A stretch of DNA of 64,000 nt from Bradyrhizobium sp. CCGUVB4N (GTDB lineage: Bacteria; Pseudomonadota; Alphaproteobacteria; Rhizobiales; Xanthobacteraceae). A program made the position numbers and the translations under genes. Where the stretch lies: positions 7,130,001 through 7,194,000 of the forward strand of contig NZ_JANADP010000001.1 of the NCBI RefSeq assembly GCF_024199945.1, given 5' to 3'. The notes under the pieces are model-generated. The model did no database searches and had not been told where the DNA came from. It saw nothing but the letters and a program-made list of their open reading frames with translations. Within the stretch, counting starts at the first letter, position 1. The number at the start of each line of letters is the position of its first letter. Below are positions 42,831 to 50,878 of this stretch, in pieces.

Positions 42831-44006
42831 ATGAGAGCCACTCGTCGCACGCGCCTGGGCCGTGTTGCATCTACCATCGCCGCAAGCGCTGTCACTGGCC
42901 TGGCGAGTTTCACCGTCCATGCCGAAATCCTCGTCACGGCCAATGACGGCAAGATGGTGCTGGAGAACGGCAACGCCGTGGTGCGCAAGCAGCCTCTGCC
43001 CGACACGGTCAGCATCATCGATTTCACCGATGGGATGCTCAAACTTCTGGCTGAAGTGCCGGCTCCCGCAAGCGTCGTCGGCCCGCCGCCGAGCGTCGCG
43101 GTCGCGCCCGATGGTTCCTTTGCGCTGGTCACGGGCGCGATGAAGGTCGACCCGACGGATGCGACCAAGACGGCGCCGGACGACAAGCTCAGCGTGATCG
43201 ACCTGAAATCCCCACAGCCAAAAGTGCTGGCGACACTGCAGGCCGGCGCCGGTGCGGCCGGCGTGTCGATCAACCGTACAGCGACCCTGGCGCTGGTCGC
43301 GAACCGGAGCGAAGGCACGGTCTCGGTCTTCACCATCAGCGGCAGCACGCTGACGCCGGCAGGCAAAATCCAGCTCGGGGATGCAAAATCAGGTCCGAGC
43401 CACGCCGTCTTCTCCCATGACGGCACGACCGCGCTGGTCACCCGCGACGGCGACAGCCGAACCTCGCTGCTGACGGTGGACGGCAACAAGGTCGAGTACG
43501 CCAAGCGCGACCTCTATTCCGGCGTACGTCCCTACGACATCGATCTCACTGGGAGCGCCACCGCCATCATCGGCAACGTCGGAGCCAGCGGCGGCGACGC
43601 CGATACGATCAGTGTGATCGACATGAATGCGAAGCCGATCCGCGTCGTCACCACGGTCAGCGTGGGGCAGACCCCCGAGGGCGTGAAGATGTCGCCGGAC
43701 GGCAGTTACGTCGCCGTCACCGTCATGAACGGCTCGAACAAGCCTTCCGCTTCGCCCTTCTTCAACGATTTCGGCCTGCTGAAGGTCTACAAGATTACCG
43801 GCACCGAGCTTGCGCCAGTGGCGGAAGCGAAGATCGGCCATTGGTGCCAGGGCATGGTGTGGTCGAAGGACTCCAAGTTTGTCGTGGCCCAGTGCATGGT
43901 CGAGAGCGAGCTGATCGCGTTCTCGTTCGATGGCAAGGCGCTGACCAAGACATCGACGCTCAAGATGCAGGTGAGTCCCGCCGGCATCCGCACGGCCGAG
44001 CCGTAA
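42831..44006 (+). CDS. Exported YncE-like beta-propeller protein
   Basis: Product of 391 aa. A twin-Arg-containing basic N-terminus (MRATRRTRLGRVASTIAASA) leads into a signal peptide cut near VHAEI. The mature protein is a series of propeller blades with the YVTN/YncE pattern: SVAVAPDGSFALVTG, GVSINRTATLALVANRSEGT, AVFSHDGTTALVTRDG, GVKMSPDGSYVAVTVMNG and GMVWSKDSKFVVAQCM. GGGGG precedes the ATG at 42831. It is divergent from the phosphoesterase gene; in other bacteria these two domains occur fused in one protein, so they may act together. Confidence 0.9.
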   Translation: MRATRRTRLGRVASTIAASAVTGLASFTVHAEILVTANDGKMVLENGNAVVRKQPLPDTVSIIDFTDGMLKLLAEVPAPASVVGPPPSVAVAPDGSFALVTGAMKVDPTDATKTAPDDKLSVIDLKSPQPKVLATLQAGAGAAGVSINRTATLALVANRSEGTVSVFTISGSTLTPAGKIQLGDAKSGPSHAVFSHDGTTALVTRDGDSRTSLLTVDGNKVEYAKRDLYSGVRPYDIDLTGSATAIIGNVGASGGDADTISVIDMNAKPIRVVTTVSVGQTPEGVKMSPDGSYVAVTVMNGSNKPSASPFFNDFGLLKVYKITGTELAPVAEAKIGHWCQGMVWSKDSKFVVAQCMVESELIAFSFDGKALTKTSTLKMQVSPAGIRTAEP

Positions 44007-44010
44007 GGGC

Positions 44011-45264
44011 TCATCGATCGAGCGAGATGAGATACTGGTCGGCGACTGCACGCCAGCGATCGGGATAAAGCCGCAGCAAATGGCCGTCGCCGGGGATGCC
44101 GTGCAACAGCTCAAAGCGCGCATTGCCGCCGGCGGCGGCGAATGCCTGCTGATACTCGCGGATCAGATCTTCCTTGTAGAGGCGATCGTTGTCGGCATAG
44201 AGCCAGAGCTGCTTGACGTTGGCGCCCGCGCCGCGGCCGGCGCTCGCGTAATATGGCGTGGTCACCGGTCCGTACGGGTACCAGCCGCCGCAGAAGTTCA
44301 CCACGCCCATCACCTCGCCCGGCTTGAGGCCCGCATAGTGCATGGCGAGGAAGCCGCCGCGCGACTGGCCGGCGAGCAGCACCTTGCCCGGCTTGACGCC
44401 AGGAAGCGCGCGGCCATAGGCGATCGCGGATGCGAGATCCTCGACGGCCTCAGCGACACCGGCCGAAACATCGATCAAGCTGCCGTCGTGATCGCGTCCG
44501 AACGTTTCCTCGCCGTTGATACCCTCGGAGCTGCCGCGTCCGCGGCGCATCAGCGCCAGCACCGCGAATCCGTTGTCACGCAGCCAATGCGCTTCGGTCG
44601 AGAAAGACCAGGATCTCAGCTGATTGCGACCGACGTCGGATCCATGGGTGAAGATCGCGAGCGGTGCGGGCCCCGGCCCCGTCGGCGGATAGAACGTGCC
44701 CTCGAGCGTGATCGGCCGTGTGCCATCAGGCGTGCGGACCGTGAGGTGTGGAATCCGGACACGCTCGCCGGGCCACGGCCAGTCGTTTGGCCGATCGCCT
44801 GCAGCAAGACGCGCCGGATCGGTGCGGACCAGCGCGCCGGAGGTGACGACGCCATTCTTGAGCGTGGCCGTCATGTACAATCGATCGGGGCCATCGAAGG
44901 CATAGCGGAAGATGCGGAACCCCGTCATGGTCAGCACGCCGTCCACGACCGTCGCCTGGTCGCGCCACCATTCGCGATTCATGCCGTTGAAGGCCGAGTC
45001 CGACCGGGCAAAGACGAGGTCGGCATGCCCGTCAGCCCGGACGCGCTCGACCACGAGGATGTGCCGGTCGTCTTGCCAGGTCCCGATCCATGCGCCCTGG
45101 AATCGGGCGATCTCGGGCGGTACGTCGGATGCCGGCGGCTCCATGTCGAACCGCGGCGGCAACGGGACGACGGTCTCGGGATCGACCGTCAGCGGTTGGG
45201 CCTGGGCACTTTGCATCATCAAGACCAGCGACACCATCGCGGCTGCAATCCAACGTCCAAGCAT
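44011..45264 (-). CDS. Exported alpha/beta hydrolase
   Basis: Product of 417 aa. The signal peptide (MLGRWIAAAMVSLVLMMQSA) is cut near AQA-QP. Residues 50-180 form a beta-rich domain (GAWIGTWQDDRHILVVERV). The hydrolase domain follows, with nucleophile Ser301 in LLAGQSRGGFLAMHY, Asp in LWLYADNDRLY and His395 in PGDGHLLRLY. It resembles dienelactone hydrolase/acyl-peptidase-like esterases with an extra N-domain. It converges with the propeller gene (4 nt gap) and is exported like its neighbours. Substrate unknown. Confidence 0.88.
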   Translation of the reverse strand: MLGRWIAAAMVSLVLMMQSAQAQPLTVDPETVVPLPPRFDMEPPASDVPPEIARFQGAWIGTWQDDRHILVVERVRADGHADLVFARSDSAFNGMNREWWRDQATVVDGVLTMTGFRIFRYAFDGPDRLYMTATLKNGVVTSGALVRTDPARLAAGDRPNDWPWPGERVRIPHLTVRTPDGTRPITLEGTFYPPTGPGPAPLAIFTHGSDVGRNQLRSWSFSTEAHWLRDNGFAVLALMRRGRGSSEGINGEETFGRDHDGSLIDVSAGVAEAVEDLASAIAYGRALPGVKPGKVLLAGQSRGGFLAMHYAGLKPGEVMGVVNFCGGWYPYGPVTTPYYASAGRGAGANVKQLWLYADNDRLYKEDLIREYQQAFAAAGGNARFELLHGIPGDGHLLRLYPDRWRAVADQYLISLDR

Positions 45265-45304
45265 GTGCGCCCAGTCGAAACTCGATGTGGCCGAAAGGAT
45301 GAAT

Positions 45305-46096
45305 CTATTCGGTGCGGATCGGCGAGTCCTTCAGGCCGTTATCATCATAGGCCTTGCGCAAGGTGCCGTTCGTCACGGCCTCGGTCATGAACTTGGTGAC
45401 GAACGCCAAGGCCTGACTATGGCCGAGCGGGACCGCAACGGCTGTCACCGTCTTCTTGAACGTTTCGTCCAGCACCCTGGTCCCCGGAAGCTTCTGCGCC
45501 ATCTTGTTGAGTTGATCGCGCGAGAGCGCGAAGGCATCGACCTCGCCGGATTTCAACAGGCCAAAGATTTCGTCATAGGTCTGATAACCCGTAACCTTCG
45601 CGTTCTTCAGATGCGCAATGGCGCCGCGCATCGTGGTGGTGGCGTTGACGGCCGCGACCTTGATGCCGGGCTGGTCGAGCGTGGCGAAATTGGTGACGCT
45701 CGAACCGGCCTTGACGATATAGGTGGCGTCGGCGACTTCGTAGATCGGGCCGAACATCATCCTGGTCTCGCGTTCGGGATCTTTCGGCAACCAGGTGACG
45801 TCCCAGCTGCCCTTGCCGGCCGCGTCGGTGATCTGCCCGGAATTCTGGTACACGACATATTCGACGGGGATGCCGATTTGCGCCGCCATGTCCTTGCCGA
45901 GATCGACGGGTACGCCCGCATAGCCGGCTTCAGTCTTGGTCGACCAGAACGCGCCGCCCGCCGGGCTGATCGCGATCGCGACCCGCAGCTTGCCGGTCGG
46001 CGCGATCTCGTCTTTCAGGCCGTCGGCTAGCGCGGGCATGGCGACCACGGCGGCAAGAGCGAGGCCGGCCCAGGCCGACCGGAATGGCGTTGGCAT
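45305..46096 (-). CDS. ABC transporter substrate-binding protein, family 3 (polar amino acid type), orphan
   Basis: Product of 263 aa. The signal peptide is cut near ALAD at residue 25. The SBP_bac_3 fold is shown by GKLRVAIAISPAGGAFWSTK, GVPVDLGKDMAAQIG, IKVAAVNATTTMRGAIAHLK and EIFGLLKSGEVDAFALSR. A GAGGAG ribosome site precedes the ATG at 46096; an upstream in-frame start would spoil the signal. No permease or ATPase of this class is adjacent, so it must share a transporter encoded elsewhere or act as a sensor. Confidence 0.9.
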   Translation of the reverse strand: MPTPFRSAWAGLALAAVVAMPALADGLKDEIAPTGKLRVAIAISPAGGAFWSTKTEAGYAGVPVDLGKDMAAQIGIPVEYVVYQNSGQITDAAGKGSWDVTWLPKDPERETRMMFGPIYEVADATYIVKAGSSVTNFATLDQPGIKVAAVNATTTMRGAIAHLKNAKVTGYQTYDEIFGLLKSGEVDAFALSRDQLNKMAQKLPGTRVLDETFKKTVTAVAVPLGHSQALAFVTKFMTEAVTNGTLRKAYDDNGLKDSPIRTE

Positions 46097-46254
46097 GTCA
46101 TTGTCTCCTCGCGTTTCTTCTTGTGCTGTCCGCTTCATTTCGCCCGCCTCGCGCCGGTCGCGCGGCCTTTGACACAATTCTGGCCGATCATCCGCTCCTT
46201 GAAAAGCGGCATCTCATGACAAACTTCAAGTCCGTTTGCGGTGCAAGGCCTGTG

Positions 46255-46274
46255 ACCACCATGGCTATGGTGGT
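46255..46274. promoter_or_regulatory. Inverted repeat, candidate operator upstream of the RND efflux operon
   Basis: ACCACCAT-GGCT-ATGGTGGT is a perfect 8-bp dyad with a 4-nt centre, 62 nt before the adaptor gene start. It could be an operator for a repressor or a leader hairpin. No regulator gene is adjacent to the efflux genes. Confidence 0.4.
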
Positions 46275-46336
46275 TCCACGGCCGGGCTTTTGTTGGTAGC
46301 CTGCTGCACCGACAGACAGCCATCGGGGGCCACCGA

Positions 46337-47530
46337 ATGACGCGCGCGACTCTCGCTTCTCCCGCACGAGCCGACGGACAATGGCGGCGTATCGGCCTTC
46401 TACCCGTCGCGATCGCGGCCACAGTTGCGCTGGCCGGCTGCGAGGACAAGAACACCTTCGTGGCGCCGCCGCCGCCGAAGGTGGACGTCGCGACGCCGAT
46501 CCAACGTGCGGTCACGCGCTATGTCGAGGCCACCGGCAACACCGCGCCGATCAAGAGCGTCGATCTCGTCGCCCGCGTGCAAGGATTCCTGCAATCGATC
46601 GACTACACCGACGGCACCTTCGTCAAGCAGGGCACCCAGCTGTTCACGATCGAGCCGGAGACCTACAAGCTGAAGCTCGACCAGGCGCAGGCGGCCGAGG
46701 CCGGTGCGCAGGCCTCGCTCAAGCAGGCTGAAGCCGATTTCAAGCGGCAGGTCGATCTCGTTCAGCGCCAGGCGGTCTCGCAGGCCACCCTCGACACGTC
46801 GACGTCGACCCGAGACAACGCCCAGGCCAGCCTCCAGCAGGCCCAGGCCAACACCAGGATCGCCGAGCTCAACTACAGTTACACCAAGGTAAGCGCGCCG
46901 TTCGACGGCATCGTCAGCGCACATCTGGTCTCGATCGGCGAGCTTGTCGGCGCCTCCTCGCCAACCCAGCTCGCCACCATCGTCGCGATGGACCCGATCT
47001 GGGTGAACTTCACGGTCAACGAGCAGGACGTGCTGCGGATCCGCGCCGAAGCGCAGCGACGGGGGCTGACCGTCGCCGACCTCAAGCAATTGCCGATCCA
47101 GGTGGGCCTCCAGACCGAGACCGGCTATCCGCATGAAGGCCACCTCGACTACGTCTCGCCGACCCTCAATACGTCGACGGGCACGCTCGCGGTGCGCGGC
47201 GTCGTGCCTAACGACAAGCGGGTGCTGCTGCCCGGCTATTTCGTCCGCGTCCGCGTGCCCTTCGACCAGGACAAGAACGCCCTCCTCGTCCCCGACACCT
47301 CGCTCGGCAGCGACCAGAGCGGGCGCTATCTGCTGGTGGTCAACAAGGACAATGTGGTCGAGCAGCGCAAGGTGCAGATCGGCGCCGCCGACAACGGCCT
47401 GCGCGTGATCGAGAGCGGCCTGAAGCCGGACGACCGCGTGGTCATTTCCGGACTTCTGCGCGTGATCCCGGGCCAGAAGATCGACCCGCAGCAGACCAAG
47501 ATCGAGCAGCCGCAGGCCTCGAACCAGTGA
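46337..47530 (+). CDS. RND efflux periplasmic adaptor (membrane fusion protein, lipoprotein)
   Basis: Product of 397 aa. A lipobox LAGC lies at about residues 32-35 after a hydrophobic segment, so it is probably lipid-anchored in the inner membrane facing the periplasm. The lipoyl/hairpin region contains KQGTQLFTIEPETYKLKLDQ and alpha-helical Gln/Ala-rich repeats. The beta-barrel part contains VSAPFDGIVSAHLVSIGELV. It links the RND pump to an outer-membrane channel. The permease gene starts 10 nt after its stop. No TolC-like gene is present, so the channel must be encoded elsewhere. Confidence 0.93.
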   Translation: MTRATLASPARADGQWRRIGLLPVAIAATVALAGCEDKNTFVAPPPPKVDVATPIQRAVTRYVEATGNTAPIKSVDLVARVQGFLQSIDYTDGTFVKQGTQLFTIEPETYKLKLDQAQAAEAGAQASLKQAEADFKRQVDLVQRQAVSQATLDTSTSTRDNAQASLQQAQANTRIAELNYSYTKVSAPFDGIVSAHLVSIGELVGASSPTQLATIVAMDPIWVNFTVNEQDVLRIRAEAQRRGLTVADLKQLPIQVGLQTETGYPHEGHLDYVSPTLNTSTGTLAVRGVVPNDKRVLLPGYFVRVRVPFDQDKNALLVPDTSLGSDQSGRYLLVVNKDNVVEQRKVQIGAADNGLRVIESGLKPDDRVVISGLLRVIPGQKIDPQQTKIEQPQASNQ

Positions 47531-47540
47531 GGCGCCTGTC

Positions 47541-50500
47541 ATGATCTCAAAATTCTTCATCGAGCGGCCGGTCCTCTCGAACGTCATCGCGCTCCTGATG
47601 ATCCTGATCGGCGGCGTCGCGCTGTTCAACCTCGCGATCGCGCAATATCCGGACGTGGTGCCGCCGACGGTGCAGGTGACCACGCGCTATCCCGGCGCCA
47701 GCGCCAAGACCGTGATCGACACGGTTGCCCTGCCGATCGAGCAGCAGGTCAACGGCGTCGAGGACATGCTCTACATGCAGTCCTACAGCGGCTCCGACGG
47801 CACCTATACGCTGACGGTGACTTTCAAGATCGGCACCGACCTCAACTTCGCGCAGGTGCTGGTGCAGAACCGCGTCTCCAGCGCGCTGTCGCAACTGCCG
47901 TCGTCCGTGCAGAACCAGGGCGTCACCGTCCAGAAGAAGTCGACCTCGATTCTGCTGTTCGTGACGCTGACCTCACCGGACTCCCGGTTCGACAGCCTCT
48001 ACCTGAGCAACTACGCCACCATCAATCTGCGCGACGAGCTGTCACGTTTGCCCGGCGTCGGCAACGTCACGGTGTTCGGCGCCGGCCAGTATTCGATGCG
48101 GATCTGGCTCGATCCGAACAAGCTGCAGGCGCGCGCATTGGTGCCGCAGGACGTGATCCAGGCGATCCAGCAGCAGAGCCAGCAGGTCTCGGCCGGCCAG
48201 GTCGGCGCACCGCCGACGCCGCCGGGACAGGCGTTCCAGTACACGCTCAATGTCAACGGAAGGCTCGACGACACCACGCAGTTCGAGAACATCATCGTCA
48301 AGACGGGCACGAGCGGCGACGTCACGCGCGTGCGCGACGTCGGCTGGGTCGAACTGGGTGCGCAGACCTACAGCCAGATCTTCTCGCTCAACAAGCAACC
48401 AGCCACCGGCATCGGCGTGTTCCAGTCGCCCGGCGCCAACGCGCTCGAGGTCGAGCAGGCCGTCGAGAGGAAGATGACGGAGCTCGCCAAGCGTTTCCCG
48501 GAAGGCATCAAATACGACACGCCGTTCGATACCACCAAGTTCGTCAATGCCTCGGTGCACGAGGTTTACATGACGCTGATCGAGGCCGGCCTGCTGGTGC
48601 TGGTCGTCATCCTGGTGTTCCTGCAGGACTGGCGCGCGATGCTGGTGCCGGCGACGACCGTGCCGGTGACCATCATCGGCGCTTTCGCCGCGATGGCGGC
48701 GCTCGGCTTCACCATCAACATGTCGACGCTGTTTGCGATCGTTCTCGCGATCGGCATCGTCGTCGACGACGCCATCGTCGTGGTGGAAGGTGCGGCCCAC
48801 AATATCGAGCAGGGCATGAACGGCCACGACGCCGCGATCAAGGCAATGGACCAGCTGTTCGCGCCGATCGTCGGCATCACGCTGGTGCTGATCTCGGTGT
48901 TCTTGCCGGCCTCTTTCCTCGCCGGCCTCACCGGACGCATCTATTCGCAATTCGCGCTGGTGATCGCGGCGACTGCGCTTTTGTCTGCCATCAACGCGGC
49001 GACGCTGAAGCCGACGCAATGTGCGCTCTGGCTACGGCCGGCGGTGCCGCCGGAGCAGCGCAATTTCTTCTACCGCGGCTTCAACGCCGTCTACGACCGC
49101 GTCGAACGAGGCTACACCCGACTGATCGCCTTCCTGGTCGGACACGCCACAGCGTCGGTGGCGGTCGCATTGGTCCTGATCGGGATCGGCGGCTACGGCC
49201 TGTCGCGGGTGCCGACCGGCTTCCTTCCGATCGAGGACCAGGGCTATCTGATCGCCGCCGTGCAGCTGCCGGACGGCGCCTCGCTGGAGCGAACCCAGAA
49301 GGTGCTCGACCGCGCCGCCGATATCATCAAGGACACGCCGGGCGTCGCCCAGGTGATCACCATTGCCGGCATCTCCGCGCTCGACAGCAGCGCGAGCCTT
49401 GCCAATGCCGGCGTCGCCTACATCATCCTGAAGGACTGGGATGCGCGCAAAGGCCCCGGTGAGGATTTGCGCTCGCTGGTCTACGGCCTGAACGACAAGG
49501 TCGGGACCATCATGGAGGCGCGTACGCTCGTGCTGCCGCCGCCGCCCATTCAAGGCATCGGCAACGCCGCGGGCTTCTCGATGCAGGTCGAGCTGCGCGA
49601 CGGCAACAGCGACTTCGCCAAGCTGCAGGCCATCACCGGCGCGATGGTCAGTAACGCCCAGAGCCAGAGCGCGCTGCAGCGCGTCTCCTCATCGTTCCGC
49701 TCGGCGGTGCCGCAATTCAACGTCGAGATCGATCGCGTCAAGACGCAGACCTTGCACGTGACCACGGACGCGGTGTTCGCGGCGCTGTCGACCTATCTGG
49801 GTTCGTCCTACGTCAACCAGTTCAACAAGTTCGGTCGCGTGTTCCAGGTCTACACGCAGGCCGATCCGGCGTTCCGCGTCACCGAGCGCGACATCGCCAA
49901 CATGCAGGTGCGCAACCAGAACGGCGACATGATCCCGATCGGCACGGTCGCCACCATCACGCCGGTCACGGGACCGTCGCTGATCAGCCTCTACAATCTC
50001 TATCCGTCCTCGACCATCGTCGGCCTGCCGGCGCAGGGTTATTCATCCGGCCAGTCGCTGAAGCTGATGGAAGAGATCGGCGACAAGACGCTCCCGCCGG
50101 GCACCGGCTTTGAATGGACGGCGATGTCCTATCAGGAGAAGGCGGTCGGTAACCAAATCTACTGGGTGTTCGGGCTCGCCATGCTGCTGGTCTATCTCGT
50201 GCTCGCCGGCCAGTATGAGAGCTGGTACTCGCCGATCTCGGTGATCCTCGCGGTGCCGCTGTCGCTGATCGGGCCGATGCTGGTCCTCAACGGCCTGAAC
50301 ATCGACAACAACCTGTATTGCCAGATCGGCCTGATCCTGCTGATCGCGCTGTCGGCCAAGAACGCGATCCTGATCGTCGAGGTCGGGCTCGAGCTGCACG
50401 GCCGCGACGGCAAGCCGGTACTGGAATCCGCGATCGAGGCGGCGCGTGCCCGCTTCCGCCCGATCCTGATGACGTCGTTTGCCTTCATCCTCGGCATGGT

Positions 50501-50699
50501 ACCGCTGGTGATCGCGACCGGCGCCGGCGCCAGCGCGCGCAAGTCGATCGGCATCACGGCGTTCTCGGGCATGCTGGCCTCGACCTGCCTCGCGGTGCTG
50601 TTCGTGCCGACCTTCTTCGTGGTGGTGCAGCGCTTCGAGAACTGGCTCGGGTCGCGGAAGGCGCCGAAGGCGCAGCCGGCGGCGAAGGTGAAGCCCTAG
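47541..50699 (+). CDS. RND multidrug efflux permease (HAE1 family)
   Basis: Product of 1052 aa, the usual length for AcrB-type pumps. The N-terminus ISKFFIERPVLSNVIALLMI is standard, and two groups of six transmembrane helices flank two large periplasmic domains. The proton-relay Asp pair is in AIGIVVDDAIVVVEG; the conserved Lys-containing segment is in LIALSAKNAILIVEVG. It exports hydrophobic compounds using the proton gradient together with the adaptor. Substrates cannot be read. A hairpin follows 24 nt after the stop. Confidence 0.95.
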   Translation: MISKFFIERPVLSNVIALLMILIGGVALFNLAIAQYPDVVPPTVQVTTRYPGASAKTVIDTVALPIEQQVNGVEDMLYMQSYSGSDGTYTLTVTFKIGTDLNFAQVLVQNRVSSALSQLPSSVQNQGVTVQKKSTSILLFVTLTSPDSRFDSLYLSNYATINLRDELSRLPGVGNVTVFGAGQYSMRIWLDPNKLQARALVPQDVIQAIQQQSQQVSAGQVGAPPTPPGQAFQYTLNVNGRLDDTTQFENIIVKTGTSGDVTRVRDVGWVELGAQTYSQIFSLNKQPATGIGVFQSPGANALEVEQAVERKMTELAKRFPEGIKYDTPFDTTKFVNASVHEVYMTLIEAGLLVLVVILVFLQDWRAMLVPATTVPVTIIGAFAAMAALGFTINMSTLFAIVLAIGIVVDDAIVVVEGAAHNIEQGMNGHDAAIKAMDQLFAPIVGITLVLISVFLPASFLAGLTGRIYSQFALVIAATALLSAINAATLKPTQCALWLRPAVPPEQRNFFYRGFNAVYDRVERGYTRLIAFLVGHATASVAVALVLIGIGGYGLSRVPTGFLPIEDQGYLIAAVQLPDGASLERTQKVLDRAADIIKDTPGVAQVITIAGISALDSSASLANAGVAYIILKDWDARKGPGEDLRSLVYGLNDKVGTIMEARTLVLPPPPIQGIGNAAGFSMQVELRDGNSDFAKLQAITGAMVSNAQSQSALQRVSSSFRSAVPQFNVEIDRVKTQTLHVTTDAVFAALSTYLGSSYVNQFNKFGRVFQVYTQADPAFRVTERDIANMQVRNQNGDMIPIGTVATITPVTGPSLISLYNLYPSSTIVGLPAQGYSSGQSLKLMEEIGDKTLPPGTGFEWTAMSYQEKAVGNQIYWVFGLAMLLVYLVLAGQYESWYSPISVILAVPLSLIGPMLVLNGLNIDNNLYCQIGLILLIALSAKNAILIVEVGLELHGRDGKPVLESAIEAARARFRPILMTSFAFILGMVPLVIATGAGASARKSIGITAFSGMLASTCLAVLFVPTFFVVVQRFENWLGSRKAPKAQPAAKVKP

Positions 50700-50723
50700 G
50701 CGGCTTCGACGACAACGCGAAAA

Positions 50724-50752
50724 CAACCCCATGCACAGTAGGGATGGGGTTG
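50724..50752 (+). terminator. Terminator-like hairpin after the RND operon
   Basis: CAACCCCAT and ATGGGGTTG form a perfect 9-bp stem around an 11-nt loop, 24 nt after the permease stop. No T-run follows. Confidence 0.55.
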
Positions 50753-50878
50753 AAACGGCGCGAGACAATTCGGTATCACCGAAATTGCTTGCTCCGTCGG
50801 GCAAAACACCGGCATAGTGGCATCGTCGGTGGTGCGGGTGACCTGCGTTGCCCCACCCCTCCGTCATTGCAGGCGCAG

